A DNA stretch of 64,000 nt from positions 62,001-126,000 of the forward strand of contig JAJKFH010001026.1 in assembly GCA_023333565.1 (NCBI GenBank). Direction: 5' to 3'. A program made the translations under genes and the position numbers. The DNA is from Puffinus mauretanicus. Taxonomy: Eukaryota > Chordata > Aves > Procellariiformes > Procellariidae. Positions within the stretch are counted from its first letter, which is position 1, and each line of letters begins with the position of its first letter. The notes under the pieces were generated by a model. It was not told where the DNA came from. It saw nothing but the letters and a program-made list of their open reading frames with translations, and did not search any database. This document shows positions 1 through 8,769 of the stretch, piece after piece.

Positions 1-953
1 CTTTTCCATCATCCCTTTCTAAATGACCTGACTTTTGCTTCCAAGATTTCTTCTTATGTATAGGGGCGACTGATATCAGCAAAGATTGGTCCTCTGGTTC
101 AGCCGCAGTGCTCGTCCCGGGGGTTGGAGTAGCCGCAGTGTCTGTCTCCGGGCTTGGAAGAGCTGCAGTGTCTGTCCTGGGAGTTGGAGTGGCTGCAGGG
201 CCTGTCATTTTGTCATCAGATCCGGAGACCTTCTCTTCCCCTTGGGGGTTCTGAGTGGTGTTAAACAGGGCTCGGTAGGCGTGGGCCAGGCCCCAGCACG
301 TTGCAGTGATTTGTGTCTCCCTAGAATGGCCAGGGTGACAGCATACTTCTTCCAAATATTCTACTAATTTTTCAGGATTCTGCACTTGTTCAGGGGTGAA
401 GCTCCAAAACACTGGGGGTGCCCACCCACCGTCCTAGGCACTTGCCCAGGCTATCCCACTCATCCTGCCACTCATAACTATCCAGCCTTGGGGCAGATCT
501 CTTGGTGGTATTCTTAAATAGTTGTTTAACCTTAAACAAGGCCTGAAACACATTCAGGAGACTTAGCAATAGGAACAATAATCAAACATTGGTTTGAACA
601 TCCTTGGGATGTTCAAGAGCTATTGCAATCAGCCTGGAGGAGAAAGGGAAGGTGAAGGAAGGTGTCTCCCCTGTAGATTGGCTCTCCAAGGAGAAGAGGT
701 AAAAAGTGTAGTTATTAATAGTTTCCGAGAGATAGCTCCCGAAACACAGGGATGACGGCAGTACTGAGTACAATCTCGTGACCAATAAGTTTATCATACC
801 ATATGCCAGTGTTACACAGTGTAGCAAAGCGATAACCTTAATCCATCTCCCAGAGGTGATAAACAGCACATAAATACTAATAAACAGTATATACAACCAG
901 TAAGGTGCTACATAATACAACTCCAAGAACAGATTCAACAACTCTGAGAGCAA
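1..953 (-). pseudogene. Broken leader/gag-like coding region of the endogenous retrovirus
   Basis: Three pieces are seen on the minus strand. The first (953-582, 123 codons) is strongly hydrophobic near its N-terminus, with two likely membrane-type segments. It ends at a TGA, and the same frame reopens to 390. From about 412 to position 1 another frame is open. It contains the segment TPEQVQNPEKLVEYLEEV and then a Thr/Ala/Pro-rich stretch encoded by a 30-bp tandem repeat. The order after a 5' LTR and the likeness to avian endogenous retroviral gag regions support the call. One stop and one frameshift mean it cannot make a full product as it stands. Confidence 0.6.
102..191 (-). repeat. 30-bp tandem repeat, three copies, inside the gag-like frame
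   Basis: Units begin at 102, 132 and 162 on the plus strand (GCCGCAGTG or GCTGCAGTG), with a partial fourth from 192. The period is divisible by three, so the minus-strand frame gains ten-residue Thr/Ala/Pro-rich repeats without a shift. Confidence 0.85.
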
Positions 954-1061
954 ACAAACAAACTTTGTGACCAGTGACTACTAAACTGATATAATGAATG
1001 CTTACAACAAATTTGTTTTAACCAGCTCGGGTCAGATCTGTCGTTATCTCAACCCTTCGTG

Positions 1062-1078
1062 CCCCACGTTGCACACCA
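1062..1078 (-). other. Primer-binding-site-like segment
   Basis: Minus-strand TGGTGTGCAACGTGGGG lies eight bases inside the 3' edge of the 5' LTR. TGG at that position, followed by a tRNA-complementary 17-18 mer, is where a retroviral primer binding site is expected. The donor tRNA was not determined. Confidence 0.5.
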
Positions 1079-1086
1079 GGAAGGAC

Positions 1087-1592
1087 TGTTGTGGTTTAAC
1101 CTGGCAGGCAGCCAAACACCACACAGCCGCTCACTCACTCCCCCACGCACAGTGGGACGGGGGAGAGAACAGGAAAAAAAAGTAAAATTTGTGGATTGAG
1201 ATAAGGACAGTTTAATAGAACAGAAAAGGAAGGGGGAAAAAAAATAATGATAGAATATACAAAATGAGTGATGCACAATGCAATTTCTCACCACCCGCTG
1301 ACCAATAACCAAGCAGCCATCGCAACTTCCTGGACCACGCCTCCTATTTATATACTGAGCATGACGTCATATGGTATGGAATACCCCATTGGCCAGTGGG
1401 GTCAGCTGTCCTGGCTATGCTCCCTCCCAGCTTCTTGCGCACCTGGCAGAGCATGGGAAGCTCAAAAGTCCCTGACTAGGAGACTACTTAGCAACAACTG
1501 AAAACATCAGTGTGTTATCAACATTCTTCTCATACTAAATCCAAAACACAGCACTAGGAAGAAATTTAACTCTATCCCAGCCGAAACCAGGA
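1087..1592 (-). repeat. 5' LTR of the endogenous retrovirus
   Basis: On the minus strand the LTR starts at about 1592 (CCTGGTTTCGGCTGGGATAG) and ends at 1087 with GGTTAAACCACAACA. Minus-strand TATATAAATAG near 1345-1355 is the likely TATA box, and ATTAAACTGTCC near 1205-1216 is the likely polyadenylation signal. The first few bases (usually TGT) are altered to a TC-rich run, so the outer edge is known only to within a few bases. It aligns along its length with the LTR at 7570-8162 but diverges in the middle. Confidence 0.85.
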
Positions 1593-1594
1593 GA

Positions 1595-2257
1595 GAGAGA
1601 AAGGTCATCTCCTTTTCTGCCTGTGCCCTACAACTTTACTTTGTCATATTCTTCATCACTTCTGAGCGTTTCCTCTTGGGTGCCGTGGCATAGGACCGAT
1701 GCGTGGCTACACGCCATCTCTTGCACTACGCCATAACAATGAACAGGAGAGTGTGTCTTCATATGGTCATAGCATGCTGGATTGCTGGTATTCTGCTTTC
1801 TGTAGGACTCAGTGGTTGGCTATTTAGCTACGCCTTTTGTGGCTCAAAGGAGATTGAATATTTCTTTTGCGATATCGCTCCCATTCTTGATTTGGTCTGT
1901 TCAGACACATACTTATTCAAGCTTCTTGTGTTCATTGCTACTCCTGTAATTGTTTTGATCCCGCTTATCTTGATAGCAGCCTCTTAAATCCAGATAATCT
2001 ATACAATCCTCCAAATGCCATCTGCCGAAGGAAGACACAAAGCTTTTTTCACCTGCATTGCTCACTTGGCGGTGGTGACAAGGTTCTACTGCACAACTGG
2101 CTTGATACATTTAAAGCCAAAGTCCAGACTCTTGGCAAACAGAAGGAAACTTGTGGCTCTTTCTTACACAGTAGCAACTCCTATGCTGACTCCAACCATC
2201 TACAGCTTATGAAACATAGTAAAGCATGCTCTAAGGAGGACATTTGGGAGAAGGTAA
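1595..2257 (+). pseudogene. Olfactory receptor pseudogene (7-TM GPCR), truncated at its 5' end
   Basis: One frame from 1607 reads through the second half of a class II olfactory receptor. ISFSACALQLYFVIFF matches the first extracellular loop/TM3 region. DRCVAT follows a TAG (1691-1693) where MAYDRY is expected. FFCDIAPILDLVCSDTYL is the second extracellular loop. SAEGRHKAFFTC matches the TM6 signature, and TPMLTPTIYSL matches the TM7 motif. Stops are TAG 1691, TAA 1985 (end of TM5) and TGA 2210 (where IYSLRN normally has Arg). The frame then continues to TAA at 2255-2257. No frameshift remains in this half. About 110 N-terminal codons (TM1-TM2) are missing because the retroviral LTR lies directly against it. 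The gene is dead. The family assignment is firm, the subfamily is not. Confidence 0.9.
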
Positions 2258-3268
2258 TTCTTCAGCAAAGTGCCTCTGCCTAGATAGTCTCACTGGTTTT
2301 CTGAAAATTGCTCCCAGTTGAAAGCTTAAAAATCAAAGAATTAATGCATTCCTCAAAGTCTGTAAAGGGTTTGGACATTTTAGCTTTTGTTGGAAAATAC
2401 TGAGAAATGTACATAATCTGTATAATGAATAAATGAATATATTTAATGTAACTGTCTGAAATATTACAGAGACTACAGAAATAAGCCATAAAATCTGTAC
2501 ATTAACTACAAAATGTTTAAGCCTTTTTCCCTTGTTCTACACAATGGTTAGCTTTCAAGCATGTCTAAAATAAATCACTGTCTTAAGAACACATGACTCC
2601 AGCATACATAAACCTAACTTGTAACAAAATTCCATCAACAACAGAAAAAAAGGTTGTGCGTATTTTCAGGAAAAATAGGCCAACAGATCGCTGGCATATT
2701 GATATAGTTCATCCCATGGTAATCAGTTCCTCCCACTGGAAAGTAAAGAGTAAGGAAAGAGATTCAGTTGATTGGATATAGGAATGGGATTCAGTTCAAG
2801 ATTACGACATCCAGCTGTAGGTATCTATACATGTCAGCATCTACACGCCCATCAAAGTCAATGACAATCTAGTCAATACCATCAGCAGCATTTAAGGAGT
2901 GAACGACTGAGAGGAGCTTGCTTTGGCTGCTTGAACACAAATAACTAGCACTGCTGGAAATGTCCTACATCATCTTATTTTGGTTCCAGTGCAAGAAGGT
3001 TTGAGTTTCCCATAAGCCTGTGTTATATCTGCCAATCCAAATGTAACAGGGGACTGCAGGCAGACAAGGATGTTTCAAGTCACACCTATATTGTAGCTTA
3101 GTCAAGGGATGTGCACAGTGGTGTACCCAAAAGACCTCCAGCCATACCAGAAGAGTGTCAGGAAACTGAATCCAGGGTCCATGGCCCTGTATCCATTATT
3201 TTTCTGGAAAGATGAGCTTGATACATCTCCAGCTGTGTGTGGGTGGTTAGGGATCCCACCGCATGATG
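2258..3268. other. Intergenic, nothing recognised
   Basis: AT-rich sequence downstream of the receptor pseudogene. I see no exon, RNA gene or recognisable repeat in it. Confidence 0.5.
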
Positions 3269-3425
3269 TCACAGAATCACAGAAAGGTTGAGGTTGGAAG
3301 GGACCTCTGGAGGTCATCTTGTCCAACCCTGCTCAAGCAGGGCCACTTAAAGCCAGTTGCCCAGGTTCATGTCCAGATGGCTTTCAAATCTCTCCAAGGT
3401 GATCCCACAGGCTGTCAGAAGTGAG
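3269..3425 (-). mobile_element. CR1 LINE, 3' end fragment
   Basis: Plus-strand TCACAGAATCACAGAAAGG followed by TTGGAAGGGACCTCTGGAGG is the reverse complement of the CR1 3' terminus, with its short terminal TGATTCTGTGA-type repeats. The usual '...CCAACCCTGCTCAAGCAGGG' segment follows. The element therefore points left, and its body is cut off near 3425. Confidence 0.85.
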
Positions 3426-4401
3426 TATTGCTATTTGCAACCCTTTGCAAACCAGTATTAGGAAGAATTACTCAAGAACAGCTCAAAACCATATCTGAGA
3501 GGTACAACTCCAGACTCATTCGTGCATTATGGGAACACGGGTATGAAAGAAAACAGTATTTCAGGATGCAGCAGTGGAGTGATAAAACAAGAGGCACCTC
3601 CAGGAAGACTTGCCTTAAAAAGGACTCCTTGAGAAGGAGGATTTCCCTGGACCATCAGGCTGTGCCATGGGAAGGCACTGCAGGAGGGTGAAGGACTGCT
3701 GGTCGGTGACACTTGGGCTGGAAATGTGAGTACATACCTGTTTTCTGTGTCCTGTCTCTGTGTTGCCTGGGCTCTTTCTATGAGCTTGGCCTCAACAGTG
3801 TGAGGGAAAGGAGAGGAGGGAGTGCCAGGAAAAGCTCAAGACTGGGCAAAAAAAGAAAGCTTAGGAGAACAGAAATCATCTTTTGAGGTGGCTGCATAGG
3901 TAAGTAGGTGTCAGGATGTGCTGGGTGCCCAGAACATTGAACAGGGATATTTGGGGTGAAGTGAGTTTTAGGTATGGAACTGGCAGGGGCTTTTGGGGAG
4001 GGAATGGGTTGGAGAAGGGACAATTTACATGAAAAGCATGGAAATTTGGGAAATTTCCCACATTTTAAACAGGACATACAGGTGCTCTCACTTCACCAAA
4101 TGCTTTTCCATGTTGTGTGTCCATTTTCTGTCAGTCTTGAAAAGCAAAAACTGCAAATATCTGCTATATGGTGACTCAAATCTAAGCTGGGGGCTGCCAC
4201 TCCAGCAAGTGGGAGAAGTGGAGGAATAGGGAATGTGAGGAGTTTCCCATGGGGAAGAGGCAGGGCAAGCACCGCAGCTCCAAGGGAAAGGTATGGGCAA
4301 GGGCTGCAGGAGCAGGCAGGTTCTCCCAGATGCCACAGGTGAGCAGGGCATATGGACACAGCTGTTGAGACAGAACAACCCTGAGATGAGTGGGGGGACC
4401 C
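3426..4401. other. Intergenic, nothing recognised
   Basis: Purine-rich plus strand. Several short overlapping frames on both strands look like chance frames. No domain or repeat was recognised. Confidence 0.45.
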
Positions 4402-4640
4402 CAGGAGATCTCTAGTCCCACCTCATCCTCAAAGCAGGGTCAGCTGTTGGGGTCAGACCACATTATTCTGGGCTTCATACAGCTGGGTCTTGAAAACTTC
4501 CAAGGACAGAGGCTGCACAACCCCCCCTGCATGACCTGCCCCACTGCTTGACTGTCTTCAAGGTCAAAAAATATTCCCTTACATGCCATCTGCACCTTCT
4601 GCAGCAGCCCAGTTCTTGGACTCAGACATGGCTCAACACG
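4402..4640 (-). mobile_element. CR1 LINE, 3' region fragment
   Basis: Plus-strand text GGAGATCTCTAGTCCCACCT, then GGTCTTGAAAACTTCCAAGG and CCCCACTGCTTGACTGTC, matches the complement of the CR1 3' region. It is more diverged than the copy at 3269 and lacks the extreme 3' end. Confidence 0.75.
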
Positions 4641-6021
4641 AGAGGTCCCTTTCTCTGAGCATGGCCCTGTTACACACCTCAGTACCCCCATGGGGCAAGG
4701 TACAGACTCACCACACAGGCAGCAAGTGCCCCATGAGCTAGGCTAGCTAGTACCTCTAACAAGCCCTTTTTGGATGCTTGGCTGACCTTCTTGGGAGATC
4801 AAGGCAAAGCATTTGTGAGATGGTGTGTTGCTGTTGCTTATCCAGTGCCCTAGCAGGTCCTGCACACCCAGATGGCTTAAGCAGGCAGGAGCAGGGGACA
4901 GAGCTGTGGCTTGTGACAGGCCTGACTTTGGCACCAGCAGAAGGTCTGGCTGTTACCCTACTGACTGGATGCTAGCAGTCAAGTCCGTCAATAAAACCCA
5001 ACAAGATGCCTGAAGCAGAGATGTGCTACAAGGCAGGAACATCTTGATAGGGTCGGCAACTCTTGGGGACTGTCATCCCAGGACACAAGAATAGGAAAGG
5101 GATTAGCCAAAAGATCTGTGTACCACCAGTGTGGCATAACACCAGTCCCCAGGAGGTCCACCCTACTTCCTTGCACCCATTGTAAATGGGCTGTGGGGAG
5201 TGGAGTCATTGCCAGAAACCCACCACAAGGCCAAACAGGTTCTGTGCCTGGTAAGCACGTGAGTGACAGCCTCAGCTTCTCCTCTAAAACGAGGAGCCAA
5301 ATCACAGCACTGATAGGGTTTCCTCCTTTTGCACCTGAGTCTTGCTCCCATGGAGCTCGGGTGAATACACTGATGCAGTTTGAGGTGGATATGAGGTGTG
5401 TGATGTGCTGAGTAGCCCAGGTCCCAGGCTTTATGTTCTCTTTTGGTTTTTTTTCCAAAAATTTAAGAAAAATTTAAACCTCCCAACTGCCAGTAGTTTT
5501 GCAAACCAGGCCCCCAAATTTGTGAGAAACTTGTGCAAAAATATACTCACCTTCATTCTTTTACATTCCCCACAGGACACTTGCCTGTTTTCCCAAAATT
5601 TTATGCATAGGCAGTTGTATCCAACAGGTGAATGGCAGCTCCTGCCAGGGTGGCTGAGAAATAGAAGATCCCAGATGGGCTTTTTCTCTGTTCAGCTTTC
5701 AGCAACACGGCAGGGGACTTCGTCTCCAATCCCCGGGGGAAGGTCAAAGCCCTTACAGCAGATGGGACAGCCACGCACCACAGTGCGTTCATTCATAGTC
5801 ACCCAGTTTGGGGGGACAGCAGGGCTGTTAACGACACCTCGCATGGGGTGCGCGTGCTGCTGGGATGATGTACCACCACTGCTCGCCCAGCCCCGCGGAA
5901 CCTCCCCGTTGCAGCATCTCCCAGAGCTGGGGTGCGGGCAGAGCCCCCCGTGCAAGCATCCCCCACGGCTGGGGTGGGGAGGGCGGATGAGAATGTGTAC
6001 ATGGAAAAAGACCTCCGTGGG
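4641..6021. other. Intergenic, nothing recognised up to the tRNA cluster
   Basis: No supported gene. GC content rises over the last 300 bases towards the tRNA genes. The frames here carry no recognisable domain. Confidence 0.45.
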
Positions 6022-6093
6022 AGCAGAGTGGCGCAGCGGAAGCGTGCTGGGCCCATAACCCAGAGGTCGATGGATCGAAACCATCCTCTGCTA
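6022..6093 (+). tRNA. tRNA-iMet (anticodon CAT)
   Basis: This is a 72-base cloverleaf with acceptor stem AGCAGAG/CTCTGCT and discriminator A at 6093. Anticodon CAT is at 6054-6056 between the three G:C pairs GGG/CCC that mark initiator tRNA. The T-loop has the initiator-type GATCGAAA in place of TTCG. The B-box region and A box are intact, and a T4 run follows at 6095-6098. It starts cytosolic translation, and nothing in it looks degenerate. Confidence 0.97.
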
Positions 6094-6094
6094 A

Positions 6095-6098
6095 TTTT
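6095..6098 (+). terminator. Pol III terminator of tRNA-iMet (+)
   Basis: TTTT begins one base after the discriminator region, as expected for Pol III termination. Confidence 0.8.
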
Positions 6099-6186
6099 CT
6101 AATTTATTGCCCGCCCCGCACGTTTTCCCGAGGCTCCGGAGCGGGGGGGCACGTTGGGCACGGCGGGGGCAGCGTCTTGCCGGAGC

Positions 6187-6260
6187 GGCCGGTTAGCTCA
6201 GTCGGTTAGAGCGTGGTGCTAATAACGCCAAGGTCGCGGGTTCGATCCCCGTACGGGCCA
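6187..6260 (+). tRNA. tRNA-Ile (anticodon AAT)
   Basis: This is a 74-base cloverleaf: acceptor GGCCGGT pairs with the 3' strand before discriminator A at 6260. The D arm is TAGCTCAGTCGGTTAGA, the anticodon loop CTAATAA has AAT at 6221-6223, and the T arm is GGGTTCGATCCC. No intron. It decodes isoleucine codons, with A34 normally modified to inosine. It lies 93 bases after the first iMet gene on the same strand and has its own T8 terminator. Confidence 0.97.
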
Positions 6261-6267
6261 CTTGTAA

Positions 6268-6275
6268 TTTTTTTT
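6268..6275 (+). terminator. Pol III terminator of tRNA-Ile
   Basis: Run of eight T seven bases after the tRNA 3' end. Confidence 0.85.
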
Positions 6276-6409
6276 CCCCTCCGGGCCTCCGTTTACGTCT
6301 CGCCCAGCTCCGCCCAGTCATGGCGCAGAGACCCCCAGGGCCCTCGCCGGGGCCGCGGAACCCGCGGCGTGCGGAGAGGCGGGGCCAAAAAGAAACCACC
6401 GGCTGGGGC

Positions 6410-6413
6410 AAAA
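6410..6413 (-). terminator. Pol III terminator of tRNA-iMet (-)
   Basis: AAAA on the plus strand, which is TTTT in the direction of transcription. Confidence 0.7.
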
Positions 6414-6423
6414 CAGCTGCGGT

Positions 6424-6495
6424 TAGCAGAGGATGGTTTCGATCCATCGACCTCTGGGTTATGGGCCCAGCACGCTTCCGCTGCGCCACTCTGCT
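6424..6495 (-). tRNA. tRNA-iMet (anticodon CAT), second copy
   Basis: Reverse complement of the gene at 6022-6093 with the same 72-base sequence as far as I can compare. The anticodon is at 6461-6463 (ATG on the plus strand). Both internal promoter boxes are intact, and TTTT (minus strand) at 6410-6413 lies ten bases downstream. The two iMet genes face each other across the tRNA-Ile gene. Confidence 0.97.
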
Positions 6496-7569
6496 CCTGG
6501 TCTGCACTTCCCACGCTGCCTCTTTAGAGGCGCTCCCGCGCCCTCCCCGCCGGCATCGGGGGGGGTTCCTACAGGGGTCCTGCCCGCACCCCTCCCTCCA
6601 TGCTTTCCCTATTCCTTCTTTTGCAGGTTTTCGTTCGTATTCGAGGACAAATTTCACTGCATGCTACAGCCAACGGCGCCCATTTAAACAGTGAAGAATT
6701 GTCGAAAAACAGCTTTGCACAGTCAGCGACCAGTCAGCGTGCAATATGTGCACCTGATTAAGCACCCTAATAGCATCACAAATGGGATCAAGCAGAATAC
6801 ACAAAATACATCATCACCATCACCACCGTCACAGCTTGCTGCACAGGAGGGGAGACCAAGGTTGCTGCTCATCTGGTAGCTCAGTGCTTCTCACACCAGC
6901 TAGCCTCTGGGGAGAGGTTTCCCTTCCCCCCCTTTGTCTCTCTCTCTCTTCCTTTTTTTATTTTTGCCCATAATAAACATTTATCATTAGAGCCAATGTA
7001 TGCCACCAGCTACAGACACTGCTAGTAGTTTTTTGTGCCTGCAAGGCTGTACCAGCGCCCTTTGTGTAACACCTGTGGGATGCTCAAATCCAGCGGCCCA
7101 AGACAGTCGAGGCTGCCATGGCTCCATGTCCCCAGCTTCAGCCAGCAGCAAGGCTGAGCGTGTATCCCCAGGAGGCCCATACACACATACACCCCAAACT
7201 GGTAGATGGGTAGTTAGATTCAGCCCCTTTCATATCCTTACCCTTCTATTTTCTCACATTTGTGGCTCCCCAAACCACCTTGATGCCTCCTTTTTCCCAC
7301 CTTTGGTTTCTCCCCCTGAACATCCCATAATAAGTCTTGTACAATCCCAAAATGCTCTTCCGCTGCATCCCATAATGTGTCCCTCACCGCTATGCAGTCA
7401 CCCCCTCGGTCCGAGAGGTGAGCTGGAGACCTGCCCCCATTGACCGTCGTGATGGGTGCCACCTCCTGGCCCATAGACGGCTCTGGGAGCAGCCGCGTTG
7501 GAGGATCCCTGCCACTGTGGAGGTTCCCAAGGTTCCTCCACCTCTCGTTGTTCCTCTGCTCCTCTTTGT
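6496..7569. other. Intergenic, nothing firm
   Basis: Contains a short CAT/CAC-rich stretch near 6807-6830 and a pyrimidine run near 6915-6965. From about 7320 to 7569 the sequence may be repeat-derived, since it borders the LTR at 7570, but I could not identify it. Confidence 0.4.
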
Positions 7570-8162
7570 TGTTGTGGTTTAACCCCAGCCGGCAACTAAG
7601 CCCCACACAGCCGTTCGCTCACCCCCCACCGGTGGGATGGGGGAGAGAATCAGAAGGGTAAAAGTGAGAAAACTCGTGGGTTGAGATAAAGACAGTTTAA
7701 TAGGGAAAGCAACAGCCGCGCACACAAGCAGAGCAAAACAAGGAATTCATTCACCACTTCCCATTGGCAGGCAGGTGTTCAGCCATCTCCAGGAAAGCAG
7801 GACTCCATCTCACGTAACGGTTACTTGGGAAGACAAACGTCATCATTCCGAACATCTCTCCTTCCTTCTTCTTCCCCCAGCTCTATATGCTGAGCATGAC
7901 GTCACATGGTATGGGATATCTCTCTGGTCAGCTGGGGTCAGCTGTCCCAGCTGTGTCTCCTCCCAGCTCCTTGTGCACCCCCAGCCTCCTCGCTGGTGGG
8001 GTGGGGTGAGGAGCAGAAAAGCCTTGACTGTGTGTGAGCACTGCTCAGCAGTAACGAAAACATCTCTGCATTATCCACACTGTTTTCAGCACAAATCCAA
8101 AACACAGCCCCGTACTAGCTGCTATAAAGAAAATTAACTCTATAGCAGCCAAAACCAGCACA
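7570..8162 (-). mobile_element. Solo LTR of the same family as the 1087-1592 LTR
   Basis: Same family as the 5' LTR at the left edge: shared TGTTGTGGTTTAACC terminus, shared GTTGAGATAAAGACAGTTTAATAG block (ATTAAA polyadenylation signal on the minus strand), shared GAGCATGACGTCA block and shared terminal AAAACCAGCACA. The outer ends are better preserved than in the first copy. No internal retroviral sequence was recognised on either side, so it looks like a solo LTR left by recombination. Confidence 0.85.
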
Positions 8163-8769
8163 TCATTCATGGAGATGAGGCTTTAACCACATAACCAAAA
8201 GTTATCTCATGGGGGGGGGGGAAGCCTGCCTGCATCCACCAGCCCTGAGGGATGCACCCATGGAGGATGCCCTGCAAGAGCCACCCCACAGAGACCCTTC
8301 CAACAGGACGAGTGTGCCTTCCCTAACACACCACTTCTTTCTGCAACACAGCCAGGTCTTATCCCCTCCTCTCCCCCCACTGTAGCAGTTTTGGGAGGGA
8401 ACCAGGCAGGAAAGACCAGCATTAGCCCCTGCACCTACCAGCCTTGGCTGACCCTGACACCTCCCGTCCCATCCCACATCCAGTCCTGTCCCTTCCAGAG
8501 TGTCCCTTGCACCAGCCTCAGGGGACCCACAGCCCCCAGCGCTGCCAGGGCTGGCACCACCTCAGCCCCTGGTACCCCAGGACGCTGAGGCTGAGGTGCT
8601 GTGGTGGACTGCCCCTGCCCCAAGGTGCTGCACCCCAGCCAGGCCCCAGCTGCTGCGCCTCGCTGCAACCCCACAGGAGCATCTTCAGTTCTGCAGGGCC
8701 TGGAGGAAAAGAGGATGAGGTTGTGAGAGGGGTCGGACATGGCCTTGGGGGCCAGACATGGGGATGTGG
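8163..8769. other. Intergenic, G-run and GC-rich sequence
   Basis: Begins with a run of 11 G (8211-8221). The rest is C-rich on the plus strand with no recognised exon or repeat. Confidence 0.4.

Larger units (their letters stand above)
1..1592 (-). mobile_element. Endogenous retrovirus, 5' part (5' LTR plus start of internal region), runs off left edge
   Basis: Read on the minus strand, a 5' LTR (1592 to 1087) is followed by a primer-binding-site-like stretch and a leader/gag-like region that continues past position 1. The LTR is recognised from its similarity to the second copy at 7570-8162 and from its internal order: TATA box, then ATTAAA, then the ACCACAACA terminus. The internal part has an open frame from 953 to 390 broken by one TGA (582-584). 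A second open frame begins near 412 and stays open to position 1, which points to a frameshift near 390-415. This is a copy with broken reading frames. The class (II or III) is not settled from what is visible, and pol and env would lie left of the window. Confidence 0.85.

Noticed and set aside
5799..6527. Frames containing GPARFRCATLL or GSADQEQSGAAEACW-type text
   Set aside because: They are translations through the iMet and Ile tRNA genes. The same peptide text appears twice because the tRNA gene is duplicated.
6807..6830. CAT/CAC-rich stretch coding a poly-His-like run
   Set aside because: Short simple sequence with no gene around it.
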